From Stenotrophomonas oahuensis (lineage in GTDB: Bacteria; Pseudomonadota; Gammaproteobacteria; Xanthomonadales; Xanthomonadaceae): DNA of 64,000 nt. How positions within the stretch are numbered: position 1 is the first letter of the stretch; every line of letters begins with the position of its first letter. A program made the position numbers and the translations under genes. The notes under the pieces were generated by a model that made no database searches, was not told the DNA's origin, and saw only the letters and a list, made by a program, of their open reading frames with translations. Shown piece by piece: positions 53,216-61,509 of the stretch. The stretch covers positions 1,895,001 through 1,959,000 of the forward strand of contig NZ_CP115541.1 in the NCBI RefSeq assembly GCF_031834595.1. The letters are read 5' to 3'.

Positions 53216-56200
53216 TCATCCCATCCGCGGACCACGCTCTTGCTGCTGTTGCTGCTCCAGGGCAACCTGCTGCTCACGCTGCTGGTTGCCCTCCTGCACC
53301 CGCGCCACCGTTTCCTGCAATGGTGGCGCTTCCTGCGCCACATCGGTCACCGAACGGAACCCCGGCACCGTGCCGGCAATGAAGATACGGTCGCCGGACA
53401 TCATTACCTTATCGACCTTGTCGGTATCGGTGATCCGCGCCTGCTTTGCATCCAAGAGCGCCCGCATCACTTGATCGTCGCCGATATGCCCCGGCACATC
53501 CTGGCGGATACGCGCGAACATTCCCTGGTCAGCGACTGACAACGCGCTGATTCCGGGTTGCTGTTCCGCCGTGCGCTCCGCAACCGGACTCGATTGCGCC
53601 AGATGTGACGACCGGGCGTCCGTCCATTCCCTGGAATGGGCTTCCAGCGTCATCTTCAGCGCTGCAGTGGAATCCACCCGCACAGCAGCGGCCTCTGAAT
53701 ACGGATTGGACGCCGCCATCCCCTCAATCTGCCCCCGATCCCCAATCCGCACACGAGTGATCTCCACGCCGTGGCGCTCGCCTTCGGCGAGCAGCGCCGC
53801 TGCAATCTTCTCGCTATGCGGACCGGGCTTGATCCCTTGACCCGCTTCAGCGTGATGGACCTGCTGCAGCACCCCCTGGAACTCGACGTTACCGGGATGC
53901 CGGGTGTCGCTCAGGCGTTCTGGGGATGGCGCTTCCCTTTGCTCAACCACCGGACTATCCGCCTTGACTGTGGCCGCCCGCTCCGCCAGTTGCTCCGGCG
54001 AAGGCACCACCCGCACCGTCTCCAGCGTGGTTGGCTCGCGCAGCGGATTCCATTGCTCGTCCAGCACCTTTTGTACATAGTCGCGCTGCGCATCAAAGGC
54101 AAGGTCGAGCTCGGCGCGCAGATCGCCCTTGGCATCCTTGTTCCTGAACCAGCTCTCGGATATCCACTCACCGCTGTCCTGCCGAGCGTATCTGCGGCCA
54201 TCCGAGCCCACCACGCGTTCCGGGTGCCTGAGAGCATCGGCGACAGCTTCAGGCAGTTTGCCCTTGCTGTGCCGCTGCCAGTCGTTCTGCTCGTACAGCA
54301 CTTTGAAGTTGGCTGCCAATACAGCAGGGCTACGGGCGGCGTTGTCGGCGGTGATCGCGCGCGACTGGGCGTCCAGCTCGGCGGCACGTTCCGGTGAAGC
54401 GTGCTGCGTACGACCAAGGCCGGGCTTGTCAGTGTTGACCTCGCGCTGCCACCCCGTGCCGGCGGCATTGCGCACCCAGTCACCCCCATAGGAACTGTGG
54501 GGTCGTCCTGTCGCGCTGCCAACTTCAGGGGGTTACGCGCGGTTACAGCGCCCATGCCCAGTTCGGTAGCCTTGGTGACCGCCTTGTAGTTCAGCTCGTC
54601 GGCGAGCGCAGGATCGGCAGTGAACTTCTGGCCTTCCGGATTCCCCGGCAAAGGCGGCAGGCTGCGGGTCCAGCCCTTCTCCGGCTGCTTCGGGTCGGCC
54701 GTCCACACATTTCCGTCGCTGCCCTTATGAGTGTAAATGCGTCGGCGTTCGTATTCATCGGCAATCTTGTCGCCGGCCACGCCGCCGATTGCCGCCCCCA
54801 ACGTGCCCCCGCCCAATGCGCCCCACGGACCGAGGGTGCCGCCAATGCGCGCACCCACCTGGAAGCCCATCCAAGCCATACCAGCGGTGGTGGTGGTGCG
54901 GGTAATAGACGCCTGGGCAGCGGCCAGATTGCTTTCATTGCGCAGCTGAGTGTAATCGCGGGCGGCGTCCGCCACTTCCAGGGTGGTGGCCACGGCGGCA
55001 GTGGTGTTGCCCAACACGCGGACACGGCTGGTCTGCTCGATGGTGGCGGCGCGGGCTTTCTCGGCCTCCTCGATGAACTGCAGCCTTGCAGCGGTCTGCT
55101 CAACGTCGAGGTTCGGAGGCGCAATCACCACGTCGCTGGTCTTCAGGCCCGCCACGGCTGACCCCAGCGGTTTGACCGTATGAGGAAACCCGTCGGCCTG
55201 GACGATGTGATCGGGTGCCAGCCGGGTGTTCACCCCGCCCGGCGTAGAGCGATCCACCTTGCGATCCATCTGATAGATCAGCATGTGCTCTTCGGAGCGG
55301 TGGATGGGGTTCAATCGTGGATCAGTAGGCTCGTGAGACTTCTGCATTTCCAGCACGCCAGGTGCCAGCGCATTGCAGTAATCCACCATCAGGTTGCAAC
55401 TGCGCCGAGCCAGTCCATCGCGGATGTAACCCCCGCCGATGTCGGCATGTGCGCCGGCCACTTGAACGTTGAGGAAGCGACCGTCGTCGGACAAGCCAGG
55501 GGCAATGATCTGATCATTGCGAAACTTGGCGCGTACTTCGTCCAGCGCGGTGATCTGGAAGCCGGAGACGACCGAGGGTGCCAAACGGCGGTCGAACTTT
55601 TCAGGAAATCCAGTAGCAACAGGATCGAACAGCGCAACCGCCTGTGGGGTGACGCCCGGTGGTGCGAGGTGCCGGGTGTAGCTCAACTTGCCGTCCAACT
55701 CCAGTACCTGACTACTGGGATCCACGATTCCACGCTCGTGAAGCAGGTTGGTGAACCCGGCGGCTTGGCTAGCGCCTCGACTGAAACCGATGCCCATGAC
55801 GCGGATGTTCGCATCCGGATTCTCTTGCTTCCACTGGTCAGCTTTGCTTACCAAGTCGGAGTACATTTGCTCCAGTCGCTCTTGGTAGGTGTACCCAAGC
55901 GCACCGTCCGCTATTCGGGTTATCGGATTCTCTTGTGTTCCAGGGCCGGCGAGGTAGCTTGCATGAAAAGCTGAAGATCCTGCGACGCGAAGCGACTCAA
56001 GCTGATTGAACATCCGTGCAACATTCGTTGCATGATCGGGGTCGGCTCTAAAGTCGTTTCCTGTTCCGTCGAACATGGCGATGAACAGTCGCTCGTTCGG
56101 ATTCCCTTTTTCCAACAGCATGGGAACGCCAAAGCGCGACAAGGACTCCTGAGCCACCTTTTAACTATGCAGCTGGGCCGCGTCCGCCGCGTGCATCAAG

Positions 56201-56247
56201 ACATCGTCATCCAGCGGCTTTACGCCAGCTATGTACTTATCATCCAT
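53216..56247 (-). pseudogene. Broken type IV secretion (X-Tfe type) lipase effector: in-frame stop plus frameshift
   Basis: Original start is ATG 56247 after an AAGGAG site; codons 1-28 read MDDKYIAGVKPLDDDVLMHA..., then TAA (56161-56163) stops the frame, which otherwise continues in phase (KVAQESLSRFG). A second lesion, one base missing near 54490, moves the end into another frame; restored, the protein is about 1010 residues. N-terminal half: DUF2235/Tle-like lipase with FIAMFDGTGND, nucleophile GFSRGAS and VAGAHADIGGGY. Middle: glycine-rich hydrophobic segment. C-terminus: TDKVDKVMMSGDRIFIAG and a Gln-rich tail (EQQQQQERG), resembling the XVIPCD secretion domain of Xanthomonadaceae T4SS effectors. 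A GTG at 56157 might restart translation of a truncated lipase. Confidence 0.7.
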
Positions 56248-56269
56248 ATCCGCACTCCTTGCGTCATTC

Positions 56270-56797
56270 TCAGTACGAACGTGTCCAAGCAAGGATCAGG
56301 TCTCTTCGGCCCGTGCTGTGTGGATTATCTGGATTCGCTGGCAACTTGGTGAATACGACTGCCTTCATGAAGACATTGATCGTACGATCGTTAATCTCCA
56401 CCAGGATGTGAGCGGTAACCGGATCCAGTGCCTTTGCGGATAGCCAGCTATCAGAGACGTCCTGTCTGGAAACATGATGCCGAACGAGGCGGTCCTCGAA
56501 TATGTCGGAGATGTCCACCAACGCATGGTGATCACTTCCGTCCAAGGACGTCCAATCCACTTTGACTGGTCCTGCAAAGCTGTCGCCTACGATGTAGCCA
56601 GCGTCCCATGCATCCCTCCAGTCTGGCGTGACTGGATCGCCGGATGGCGCTGACAAAAGATTCTCAGGCACGAACTGAAATCGGTCATAGATCACGCTGC
56701 AGCGCAGCGTTCGGTAGCAGCGTGCTCCAAAGTTGTGTCGCTTGAATCGCAGCGGCCATGGGTCAGACGGGAGCGCAGGAGATTTCAGGCCGAACAT
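56270..56797 (-). CDS. Hypothetical protein, candidate immunity protein of the lipase effector
   Basis: 175 residues from ATG 56797 (MFGLKSPALPSDPWPLRFKR). No known family was recognised and no signal peptide is visible. It has beta-rich stretches (GPVKVDWTSLDGSDHHALVD, ILVEINDRTINVFMKAVVF). It lies 22 bases upstream of the effector start on the same strand, where small immunity or adaptor genes of lipase effectors are often found. That role is inference. A longer start at 56836 is possible. Confidence 0.45.
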   Translation of the reverse strand: MFGLKSPALPSDPWPLRFKRHNFGARCYRTLRCSVIYDRFQFVPENLLSAPSGDPVTPDWRDAWDAGYIVGDSFAGPVKVDWTSLDGSDHHALVDISDIFEDRLVRHHVSRQDVSDSWLSAKALDPVTAHILVEINDRTINVFMKAVVFTKLPANPDNPHSTGRRDLILAWTRSY

Positions 56798-56908
56798 GGT
56801 CGATGGTCCTCGTTCCTTGATGCAAGCACCCTTCATGCTACTGCCAGAGGGGTACGCCCGCTATCAGATTTCTCCTAACGGAGGATGGATAGGTAGAATC
56901 ACCGCCGT

Positions 56909-56940
56909 CGGATTGAGACGGGCATGGCCCGTCTCTACGC
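56909..56940. repeat. GTAG-type hairpin (GAGACGGGCATGGCCCGTCTC)
   Basis: GAGACGGGCATGGCCCGTCTCTACGC: a minus-oriented unit whose stem is GAGACGGGC/GCCCGTCTC with CTAC as the head complement. It lies between the candidate immunity gene and the RHH-like gene end. Confidence 0.65.
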
Positions 56941-56969
56941 AGTTTGGCAGACTCAACAAGGGCCTGGCT

Positions 56970-57278
56970 CTAGCGGCGGCCAAACTTCGGGCTGGCCCAG
57001 CCCTCGCGTCGCGCTCGATCCACTTCATCTTCCTCGCCATAGGCAGGTGGATCGGTCGAAGGCTTGGTTGCTTTGTTGGTCGCAATGGCTGCCTTGTTGA
57101 CCGTATTGCTCCACACAGTCAGATCCACCACATGCGGATCGCGCTCGTAGGCGATCAGCCGATCCACCAGCAGCCGAACCAGATCCGGCGCATGACACTT
57201 CCGCCGCTTGGCGATGCTTTTCAACCGGCACCGCATCTCGTCTTCCATCTTGAACTTGAACCACTTTGGATGCTTCAT
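56970..57278 (-). CDS. Small basic protein, ribbon-helix-helix-like
   Basis: Encodes 102 residues. The N-terminal half (MKHPKWFKFKMEDEMRCRLK, then CHAPDLVRLLVDRLIAYERD) has the strand-helix-helix length and pattern of ribbon-helix-helix DNA-binding or antitoxin proteins. The C-terminal half is polar and probably disordered. Its start shares one base with the stop of the SymE-like gene (TGATG), so both are read as one unit. The family was not identified with certainty. Confidence 0.5.
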   Translation of the reverse strand: MKHPKWFKFKMEDEMRCRLKSIAKRRKCHAPDLVRLLVDRLIAYERDPHVVDLTVWSNTVNKAAIATNKATKPSTDPPAYGEEDEVDRARREGWASPKFGRR

Positions 57279-57619
57279 CAGCGCCTCCGCATGCGTGGCG
57301 GGATGTGGCTGTACGGCAGCACTTCTGTGTAGCGCACGGTGCGGTCCAGCACCTTGGGAACGTGCAGGGCCACCGGGCCATGCGGGCCGATCACGCGGTA
57401 AAGCAGAAAGCCCTCGCCGTACTCAGTGCGGATGCGGGTCCCGGAGCCCATGCCGACTTCGTGCAGCCAGTGGCCGCGGGACATCAGGAAAGGCGTGGTG
57501 GGATCGTCGTAGATGTCCCACGGGATGCCGTGGCCGGCAGCGGGTGCGACGTTGTCGTTCTGGTCTTCGGGCTGTACGGATGAATCAACTGCCGGGGTGA
57601 TAACCCTTCGCTTATGCAT
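57278..57619 (-). CDS. SymE-like toxin family protein
   Basis: Encodes 113 residues. The segment TTPFLMSRGHWLHEVGMGSG, then TRIRTEYGEGFLLYRV follows the P-x-L-x-x-x-G-x-W-L-x-x-x-G-x-x-x-G pattern of SymE proteins (AbrB-fold, RNA-cleaving or nucleic-acid-binding toxins). The N-terminal ~35 residues are polar. In E. coli SymE expression is held down by an antisense RNA; here the partner may instead be the overlapping RHH-like gene. Assignment by short motif only. Confidence 0.5.
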   Translation of the reverse strand: MHKRRVITPAVDSSVQPEDQNDNVAPAAGHGIPWDIYDDPTTPFLMSRGHWLHEVGMGSGTRIRTEYGEGFLLYRVIGPHGPVALHVPKVLDRTVRYTEVLPYSHIPPRMRRR

Positions 57620-57666
57620 CGGATGCCCTCAACTAGGTGTGTCCCTCGCCGGGGTGGCGAGGGAGA

Positions 57667-57750
57667 GGTCGGGAGGTCAAAAGCCGCACACAGAGAGGCG
57701 GAGGGCGTATTCCCCAAAAGGAGGGTGTTGTATTAGCCACCCTCCCGACC
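57667..57750. other. 10-bp perfect inverted repeat enclosing an 64-base AT-richer element
   Basis: GGTCGGGAGG (57667-57676) and CCTCCCGACC (57741-57750) pair perfectly; inside, GGAGGGTG and CACCCTCC can form a second, alternative stem. It lies upstream of the SymE-like gene. It might be a small RNA or an insertion remnant. Confidence 0.35.
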
Positions 57751-58106
57751 ATGGGCAAACGAACTGTATCTCTGTGTAGGAGCTTTTGTTCTCCGTCCGC
57801 GCACCATGCCGATCTGGAAATCGCAATGAAACAGGCAAAAACGACGTCTTTCGACAAATCTCGAAGTCAATACAACGCGATGACGTATGCGCCCTGATTT
57901 GGTGAGAACTGCGTTCCAGAATAGACGGAATCAATCGGCATCAGGCACGGATTGGTGCGCGCATCGTCATGGCATGCATCGTTGTTCGTGATGGCGAAGG
58001 TGTCGTGTGCGTCAATCTGCGCGAAACGCAGCCCGCGACCACGCATCCGAGGCCCCGCCGGGCGTGAGCCCGGCGAACAGCGCAATTGTCCTGTGCACGT
58101 AGCAAT

Positions 58107-58135
58107 TCGTAGTGACACGCCATGCGTGTCAACCG
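58107..58135 (+). repeat. GTAG-headed repeat (GTGACACGCCATGCGTGTCA)
   Basis: GTAGTGACACGCCATGCGTG around 58109 with stem TGACACGC/GCGTGTCA. It belongs to the same subfamily as the units at 29208 and 48792. Confidence 0.7.
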
Positions 58136-58248
58136 CGCAGCGCGCGGCACAAGCATCCGAAGTCAAGATCAACGGCGTCGCGATCCACCGACCAACGTTT
58201 AGAGGCGGCCGAAGACGCGCATCAGGCGCTCATGACCACCGACGAAGA

Positions 58249-58345
58249 GCGGACGGGCATGGCCCGTCCCCACATGGGCGCGTCGAATGGCCCGTCCCCA
58301 CACGGGCCGGTCGAATGGCCGTCCCCACACCGTGCCCCCATCACG
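58249..58345 (+). repeat. Tandem GGCCCGTCCCCAC repeat cluster
   Basis: GGACGGGCATGGCCCGTCCCC is a hairpin; then GTCGAATGGCCCGTCCCCAC and GTCGAATGGCCGTCCCCACA are direct repeats about 32 bases apart. It looks like a REP unit whose right half was duplicated in tandem. Confidence 0.65.
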
Positions 58346-58784
58346 TCCCCACTCGACACCCCACCTCACTACATCCCAGGTGATCCAGCGCGATCTCCAG
58401 CGCATGCATGTAACTCTGCGCGCAATACCCATGCGCCACCCCGATCCGCGACCCCACCCCCTCCGGCAGACACGCTTCAGGCGTACGACAATCATCGTCA
58501 TGCACCTCCACATACGCGTTATGCAGATGCGGCAACAACCGCTGCAATCGCACGCTACCCACACACGCACCCGGATCCAGCAGCGTCACCTCACCCCGAC
58601 TGTGATCGGCCACGCGCAACGCATCCAGCAACTCCTGCTCCGACCCACAAGCACGAATCGCCACGGTCGTACCGGCGTCAATCGCCCGATGCACCAGCGC
58701 CTTCAACACCGGCCCCGGCAGCGGCTGCGCCGTACGGATCAACTGCCCAGCCGCTTCCGGCCCACGAATGATGAAAATCGACAT
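58341..58784 (-). CDS. Degenerate type II dehydroquinase (AroQ)-like protein A
   Basis: Encodes 147 residues, the AroQ length. Alignment by eye: MSIFIIRGPEAAG for the LxLxGPNLN start, RACGSEQELLDAL for QSNxEGELID, LLDPGACVGS for INPAAxTHTS, NAYVEVHDDD for xxIEVHLSN, and RIGVAHGYCAQSYMHALEIA for the C-terminal helix. The catalytic Tyr/Arg loop is missing and the substrate Asn is changed; the His in EVH stays. It probably does not make dehydroshikimate. It lies 3 bases after paralogue B. Confidence 0.55.
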   Translation of the reverse strand: MSIFIIRGPEAAGQLIRTAQPLPGPVLKALVHRAIDAGTTVAIRACGSEQELLDALRVADHSRGEVTLLDPGACVGSVRLQRLLPHLHNAYVEVHDDDCRTPEACLPEGVGSRIGVAHGYCAQSYMHALEIALDHLGCSEVGCRVGT

Positions 58785-58787
58785 GAC

Positions 58788-59198
58788 TCAAACCCCCACG
58801 GCAGCGGAAAGCAGACGACGTTCGGCAATGGCCAGTGACAAACGGCAGGCGTCATCGCGCCCGCTGCTGCAGACCACCCGCGCCACCGGCGCATGCTGGG
58901 GATGCAGGTGTGCATCCAGACCGTCGTCGTCATTGGCGGCCATTTCGATGTAGGGCACCGGTAGCGCATCCAGCGCGGCGCACAGCGCCGGGCCATGCAC
59001 CGCCCATTGCGAGGGTTCAACGTGAACCGCCTCGATCAACAAGCAGTCCGGTCGGCTGTCCCGCGCCTGGTCCAGGCACGCCAGCAGCGCCGGCAGCGTG
59101 GAACAGTCCTGGCAGAACACCGCATGCCCGGCCAACTGGGCGGGTACCAGGTTCGGCGCGCCCTGCGGCGAAGCCTGCCGGATCAACAGGATGGTCAT
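58788..59198 (-). CDS. Degenerate type II dehydroquinase (AroQ)-like protein B
   Basis: 136 residues from ATG 59198. Starts MTILLIRQASPQGAPNL, parallel to protein A, then CQDCSTLPALLACLDQARDS, LLIEAVHVEPSQWA and VPYIEMAANDDD in place of IEVHLSN; the catalytic His is lost. It ends RLSLAIAERRL like the C-terminal helix of the fold. The two genes are adjacent and in the same direction, probably one operon from tandem duplication. Function unknown. Confidence 0.5.
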   Translation of the reverse strand: MTILLIRQASPQGAPNLVPAQLAGHAVFCQDCSTLPALLACLDQARDSRPDCLLIEAVHVEPSQWAVHGPALCAALDALPVPYIEMAANDDDGLDAHLHPQHAPVARVVCSSGRDDACRLSLAIAERRLLSAAVGV

Positions 59199-59400
59199 GG
59201 AACACCTCGACAATGCGCCGGTTGGCGCGGTGTCGCCACGATGCGCGCGGCCCCCATAAAGCTGCCATGCCCCGGTGGCGGGCAGGGCGTAAACAACGCG
59301 TAGATTCGGCCCGCCGGTGATCTCCGCTTCAGCTGTGGTTGAATGGAACTTGTGCTGCCCTGACCGGGTCACAGCCCTACCTACCTGCAAGGAGTGCTCC

Positions 59401-60027
59401 ATGACTGCCGCAACCGCCGAAACCGAACCCAAGGGCCTGGTCCACTGGCTGAAGAAGGAAGCCATGCCCATGGCGGTGATGCTCGGCCTGTTGCTGGCCG
59501 CGCGCGACACCCTGGCCAACCATTACCAGGTGCCCAGTGGCTCGATGGAACCGACCCTGATGCCGGGTGACCGGGTGGTGGTGGACATGCGCGCTTACGG
59601 CGTGCGCTTGCCGTTCACCAACAAGGAACTTCTGCACACCGGTGAGCCGCAGCGTGGCGATGTGGTGGTGTTCAACTCGCCGCAGGATGGCACGCGCCTG
59701 ATCAAGCGCGTGGCCGCCGTCGGTGGGGATCGGGTTCGCCTGCATGACGGGCAGCTGAGCATCAATGGGCAGCCGCTGCGGGGCGATGGCAAGGCTGAGG
59801 TGGAGGACTTCGGCAGCCGTACTGTTTCGCTGAACCTGGATCAGGGCGGCGGTCCGGATATTGATGGCATCACCATTCCCGCCGGGAAGCTGCTGATGCT
59901 GGGGGATCACCGGGGCAACAGTGCCGATGGGCGGTACTTCGGGCTGGTGAATGCCAGTGAGGTGTATGGGAAGGGGACGTGGGTGTATTACCGGCGCGGT
60001 GATGGGTTTACGTGGAAGTCGTTGTAA
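59401..60027 (+). CDS. lepB: Signal peptidase I
   Basis: 208 residues from ATG 59401. One membrane segment (MPMAVMLGLLLAARDTLAN) is followed by the catalytic Ser48 (QVPSGSMEPTLMPGD) and Lys102 (GTRLIKRVAAVGGD), and the box GDHRGNSADGRYFG. It cleaves secretory signal peptides at the periplasmic face. It is shorter than E. coli LepB (324) and lacks one membrane segment and the large inserted domain. The chromosomal lepB-lepA-rnc setting is not seen here, so this may be an extra copy. Confidence 0.9.
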   Translation: MTAATAETEPKGLVHWLKKEAMPMAVMLGLLLAARDTLANHYQVPSGSMEPTLMPGDRVVVDMRAYGVRLPFTNKELLHTGEPQRGDVVVFNSPQDGTRLIKRVAAVGGDRVRLHDGQLSINGQPLRGDGKAEVEDFGSRTVSLNLDQGGGPDIDGITIPAGKLLMLGDHRGNSADGRYFGLVNASEVYGKGTWVYYRRGDGFTWKSL

Positions 60028-60037
60028 GGCGAACGGC

Positions 60038-60101
60038 AGCCGGGCAAGCCCGGCTCTACGGGATCCCGCGCGTTCCCGGTAGCGCCGGCCGTTGGCCGGC
60101 C
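60038..60101. repeat. Two GTAG-type hairpins (GCCGGGC and GCCGGCC types)
   Basis: GCCGGGCAAGCCCGGCTCTAC (minus-oriented, 60038-60058) and GTAGCGCCGGCCGTTGGCCG starting at 60079. Both lie after lepB. Confidence 0.7.
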
Positions 60102-60160
60102 CGCGCACGACCCGCATCAATCCATATCCATACACGAAACGTCTCAATCAAGACCAATGA

Positions 60161-60182
60161 GGTTATGGATCGACCCATAACC
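60161..60182. promoter_or_regulatory. Perfect palindrome upstream of the MFS gene
   Basis: GGTTATGG (60161-60168), 6 bases, CCATAACC (60175-60182). It is 59 bases upstream of the MFS ATG. It fits a regulator site, perhaps for the LysR gene that converges with MFS. Confidence 0.45.
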
Positions 60183-60240
60183 CGCGCCTATCCTGAGCGC
60201 TGACCCCACCTAACGGCCCACCCCCACGGGCCCCGACGCC

Positions 60241-61509
60241 ATGAACGGTGATACCGCCGCGCTGCCGGCCGACCGCAGCGCTCCTGCTGCTTCCCCCGCC
60301 GCGGACCACATCCAGCAGGGCACGCCCGCCTTCCGCCGTACCGCCGTTGCCCTGTTCCTGGCGGGCTTCTCGACGTTCGGCCTGCTTTACACCGTGCAGC
60401 CGCTGCTGCCCGAGTTCACCCGCCACTTCGGGGTCTCCGCTGCCAACAGCGCACTGGCACTGTCGCTGAGCACCGGGTTGCTGGCGGTGTCGATGCTGAT
60501 CGCCGGGCTGATCTCCGACCGGGTCGGCCGCCGCAACGTGATGATCACCGCATTGCTCGCCTCCACCGTGCTCTCGGCCGCGAGCGCGCTGGTCAACGAC
60601 TGGACCACGCTGTTGATCCTGCGCGCCCTGCTCGGCATCGCCCTCAGTGGCGTTCCTGCCGTGGCGATGACCTATCTGGTCGAAGAAATGGACAGCCGCG
60701 CGCTCGGCCTGGCGATGGGCCTGTACATCGGCGGCAACGCAGTGGGCGGCATGAGCGGTCGCCTGATCGCCGGTGTGGTTGCCGACCACTGGGGCTGGCG
60801 CTGGGGCATCGGCGGGGTCTCGATCATCGCCGTCTTCAGCACCGCGCTGCTGTGGATGCAGCTGCCGCCGTCCCGCCATTTCCAGAGCCGCCGCAGCGGC
60901 CTGCGCGAACTGCCGGCGCGCTGGCGCACGCTGTTCGCCGACCCGGGCCTGCCGTGGCTGTTCGCCACCGCGTTCCTGCTGATGGGTGTGTTCGTCACCC
61001 TGTACAACTATCTCGGCTACCACCTGCTGGCTCCGCCGTACCAATTGAGCCAGACCGTGGTCGGGCTGATCTTCAGCGTGTACCTGGTCGGTACCTTCAG
61101 CTCGGCCTGGATGGGCCAGCAGGCCACCCGGCATGGTCGCGGCAAGGTGCTGGCGATCTGCTACGCGTTGATCGCCACCGGCATTGTGCTGCTGGCGCTG
61201 CCGTGGCTGGGTTGCATGGCCGCCGGCATCGCACTGGTCACCTTCGGCTTCTTCGGCGGCCATTCGGTGGCCAGCAGCTGGGTCGGCAGCCGCGCCGGCA
61301 TCCTGCGCGCGGAAGCCTCGGCGTTGTATCTGTTCGCCTACTACCTCGGTTCCAGCGTGGCCGGCGCACTCGGCGGCGTGTTCTACACCCACTGGGACTG
61401 GTGGGGCGTGTGTGCGTTCACCGCCGTCATGACCCTGGGCGGGGCCAGCATCGCCTGGCAGCTGCGCCGTCGCACCCGCCCGCAGCCGGAGCTTGCCCTC
61501 AGCCGTTGA
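60241..61509 (+). CDS. MFS transporter (YnfM-like)
   Basis: Encodes 422 residues with about 12 membrane segments. Loop 2-3 motif GLISDRVGRRNVMI and loop GMSGRLIAGVVADHWGWRWG are typical of MFS exporters close to YnfM (arabinose efflux-like). The polar N-terminus is about 35 residues long. It converges with a LysR gene, overlapping it by 11 bases at the stops, and has a palindrome in its promoter region. Substrate unknown. Confidence 0.88.
   Translation: MNGDTAALPADRSAPAASPAADHIQQGTPAFRRTAVALFLAGFSTFGLLYTVQPLLPEFTRHFGVSAANSALALSLSTGLLAVSMLIAGLISDRVGRRNVMITALLASTVLSAASALVNDWTTLLILRALLGIALSGVPAVAMTYLVEEMDSRALGLAMGLYIGGNAVGGMSGRLIAGVVADHWGWRWGIGGVSIIAVFSTALLWMQLPPSRHFQSRRSGLRELPARWRTLFADPGLPWLFATAFLLMGVFVTLYNYLGYHLLAPPYQLSQTVVGLIFSVYLVGTFSSAWMGQQATRHGRGKVLAICYALIATGIVLLALPWLGCMAAGIALVTFGFFGGHSVASSWVGSRAGILRAEASALYLFAYYLGSSVAGALGGVFYTHWDWWGVCAFTAVMTLGGASIAWQLRRRTRPQPELALSR

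Larger units (their letters stand above)
57620..58340. other. Gene-poor region with hairpins and GTAG-type repeats
   Basis: About 720 bases with no convincing gene. It holds CCCTCGCC/GGCGAGGG (57642-57663); an inverted repeat GGTCGGGAGG (57667-57676) / CCTCCCGACC (57741-57750) with an AT-richer interior; a less GC-rich stretch at 57760-57960; GCCGGGCGTGAGCCCGGC near 58056; a GTAGTGACACGCCATGCGTG unit; and a cluster of GGCCCGTCCCCAC copies at 58249-58345. It could hold a small RNA or be the remains of an insertion. Confidence 0.4.

Noticed and set aside
57751..57897. 48-codon ORF (MGKRTVSLCRSFCSPS...) after the inverted repeat
   Set aside because: No ribosome binding site, no recognisable composition or motif, and it starts exactly at the inverted repeat end; kept as non-coding.
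58112..58771. 219-codon plus-strand ORF over the repeat cluster and AroQ-like gene A
   Set aside because: Rich in Pro/His/Arg, crosses repeats and is antisense to a better-supported gene.
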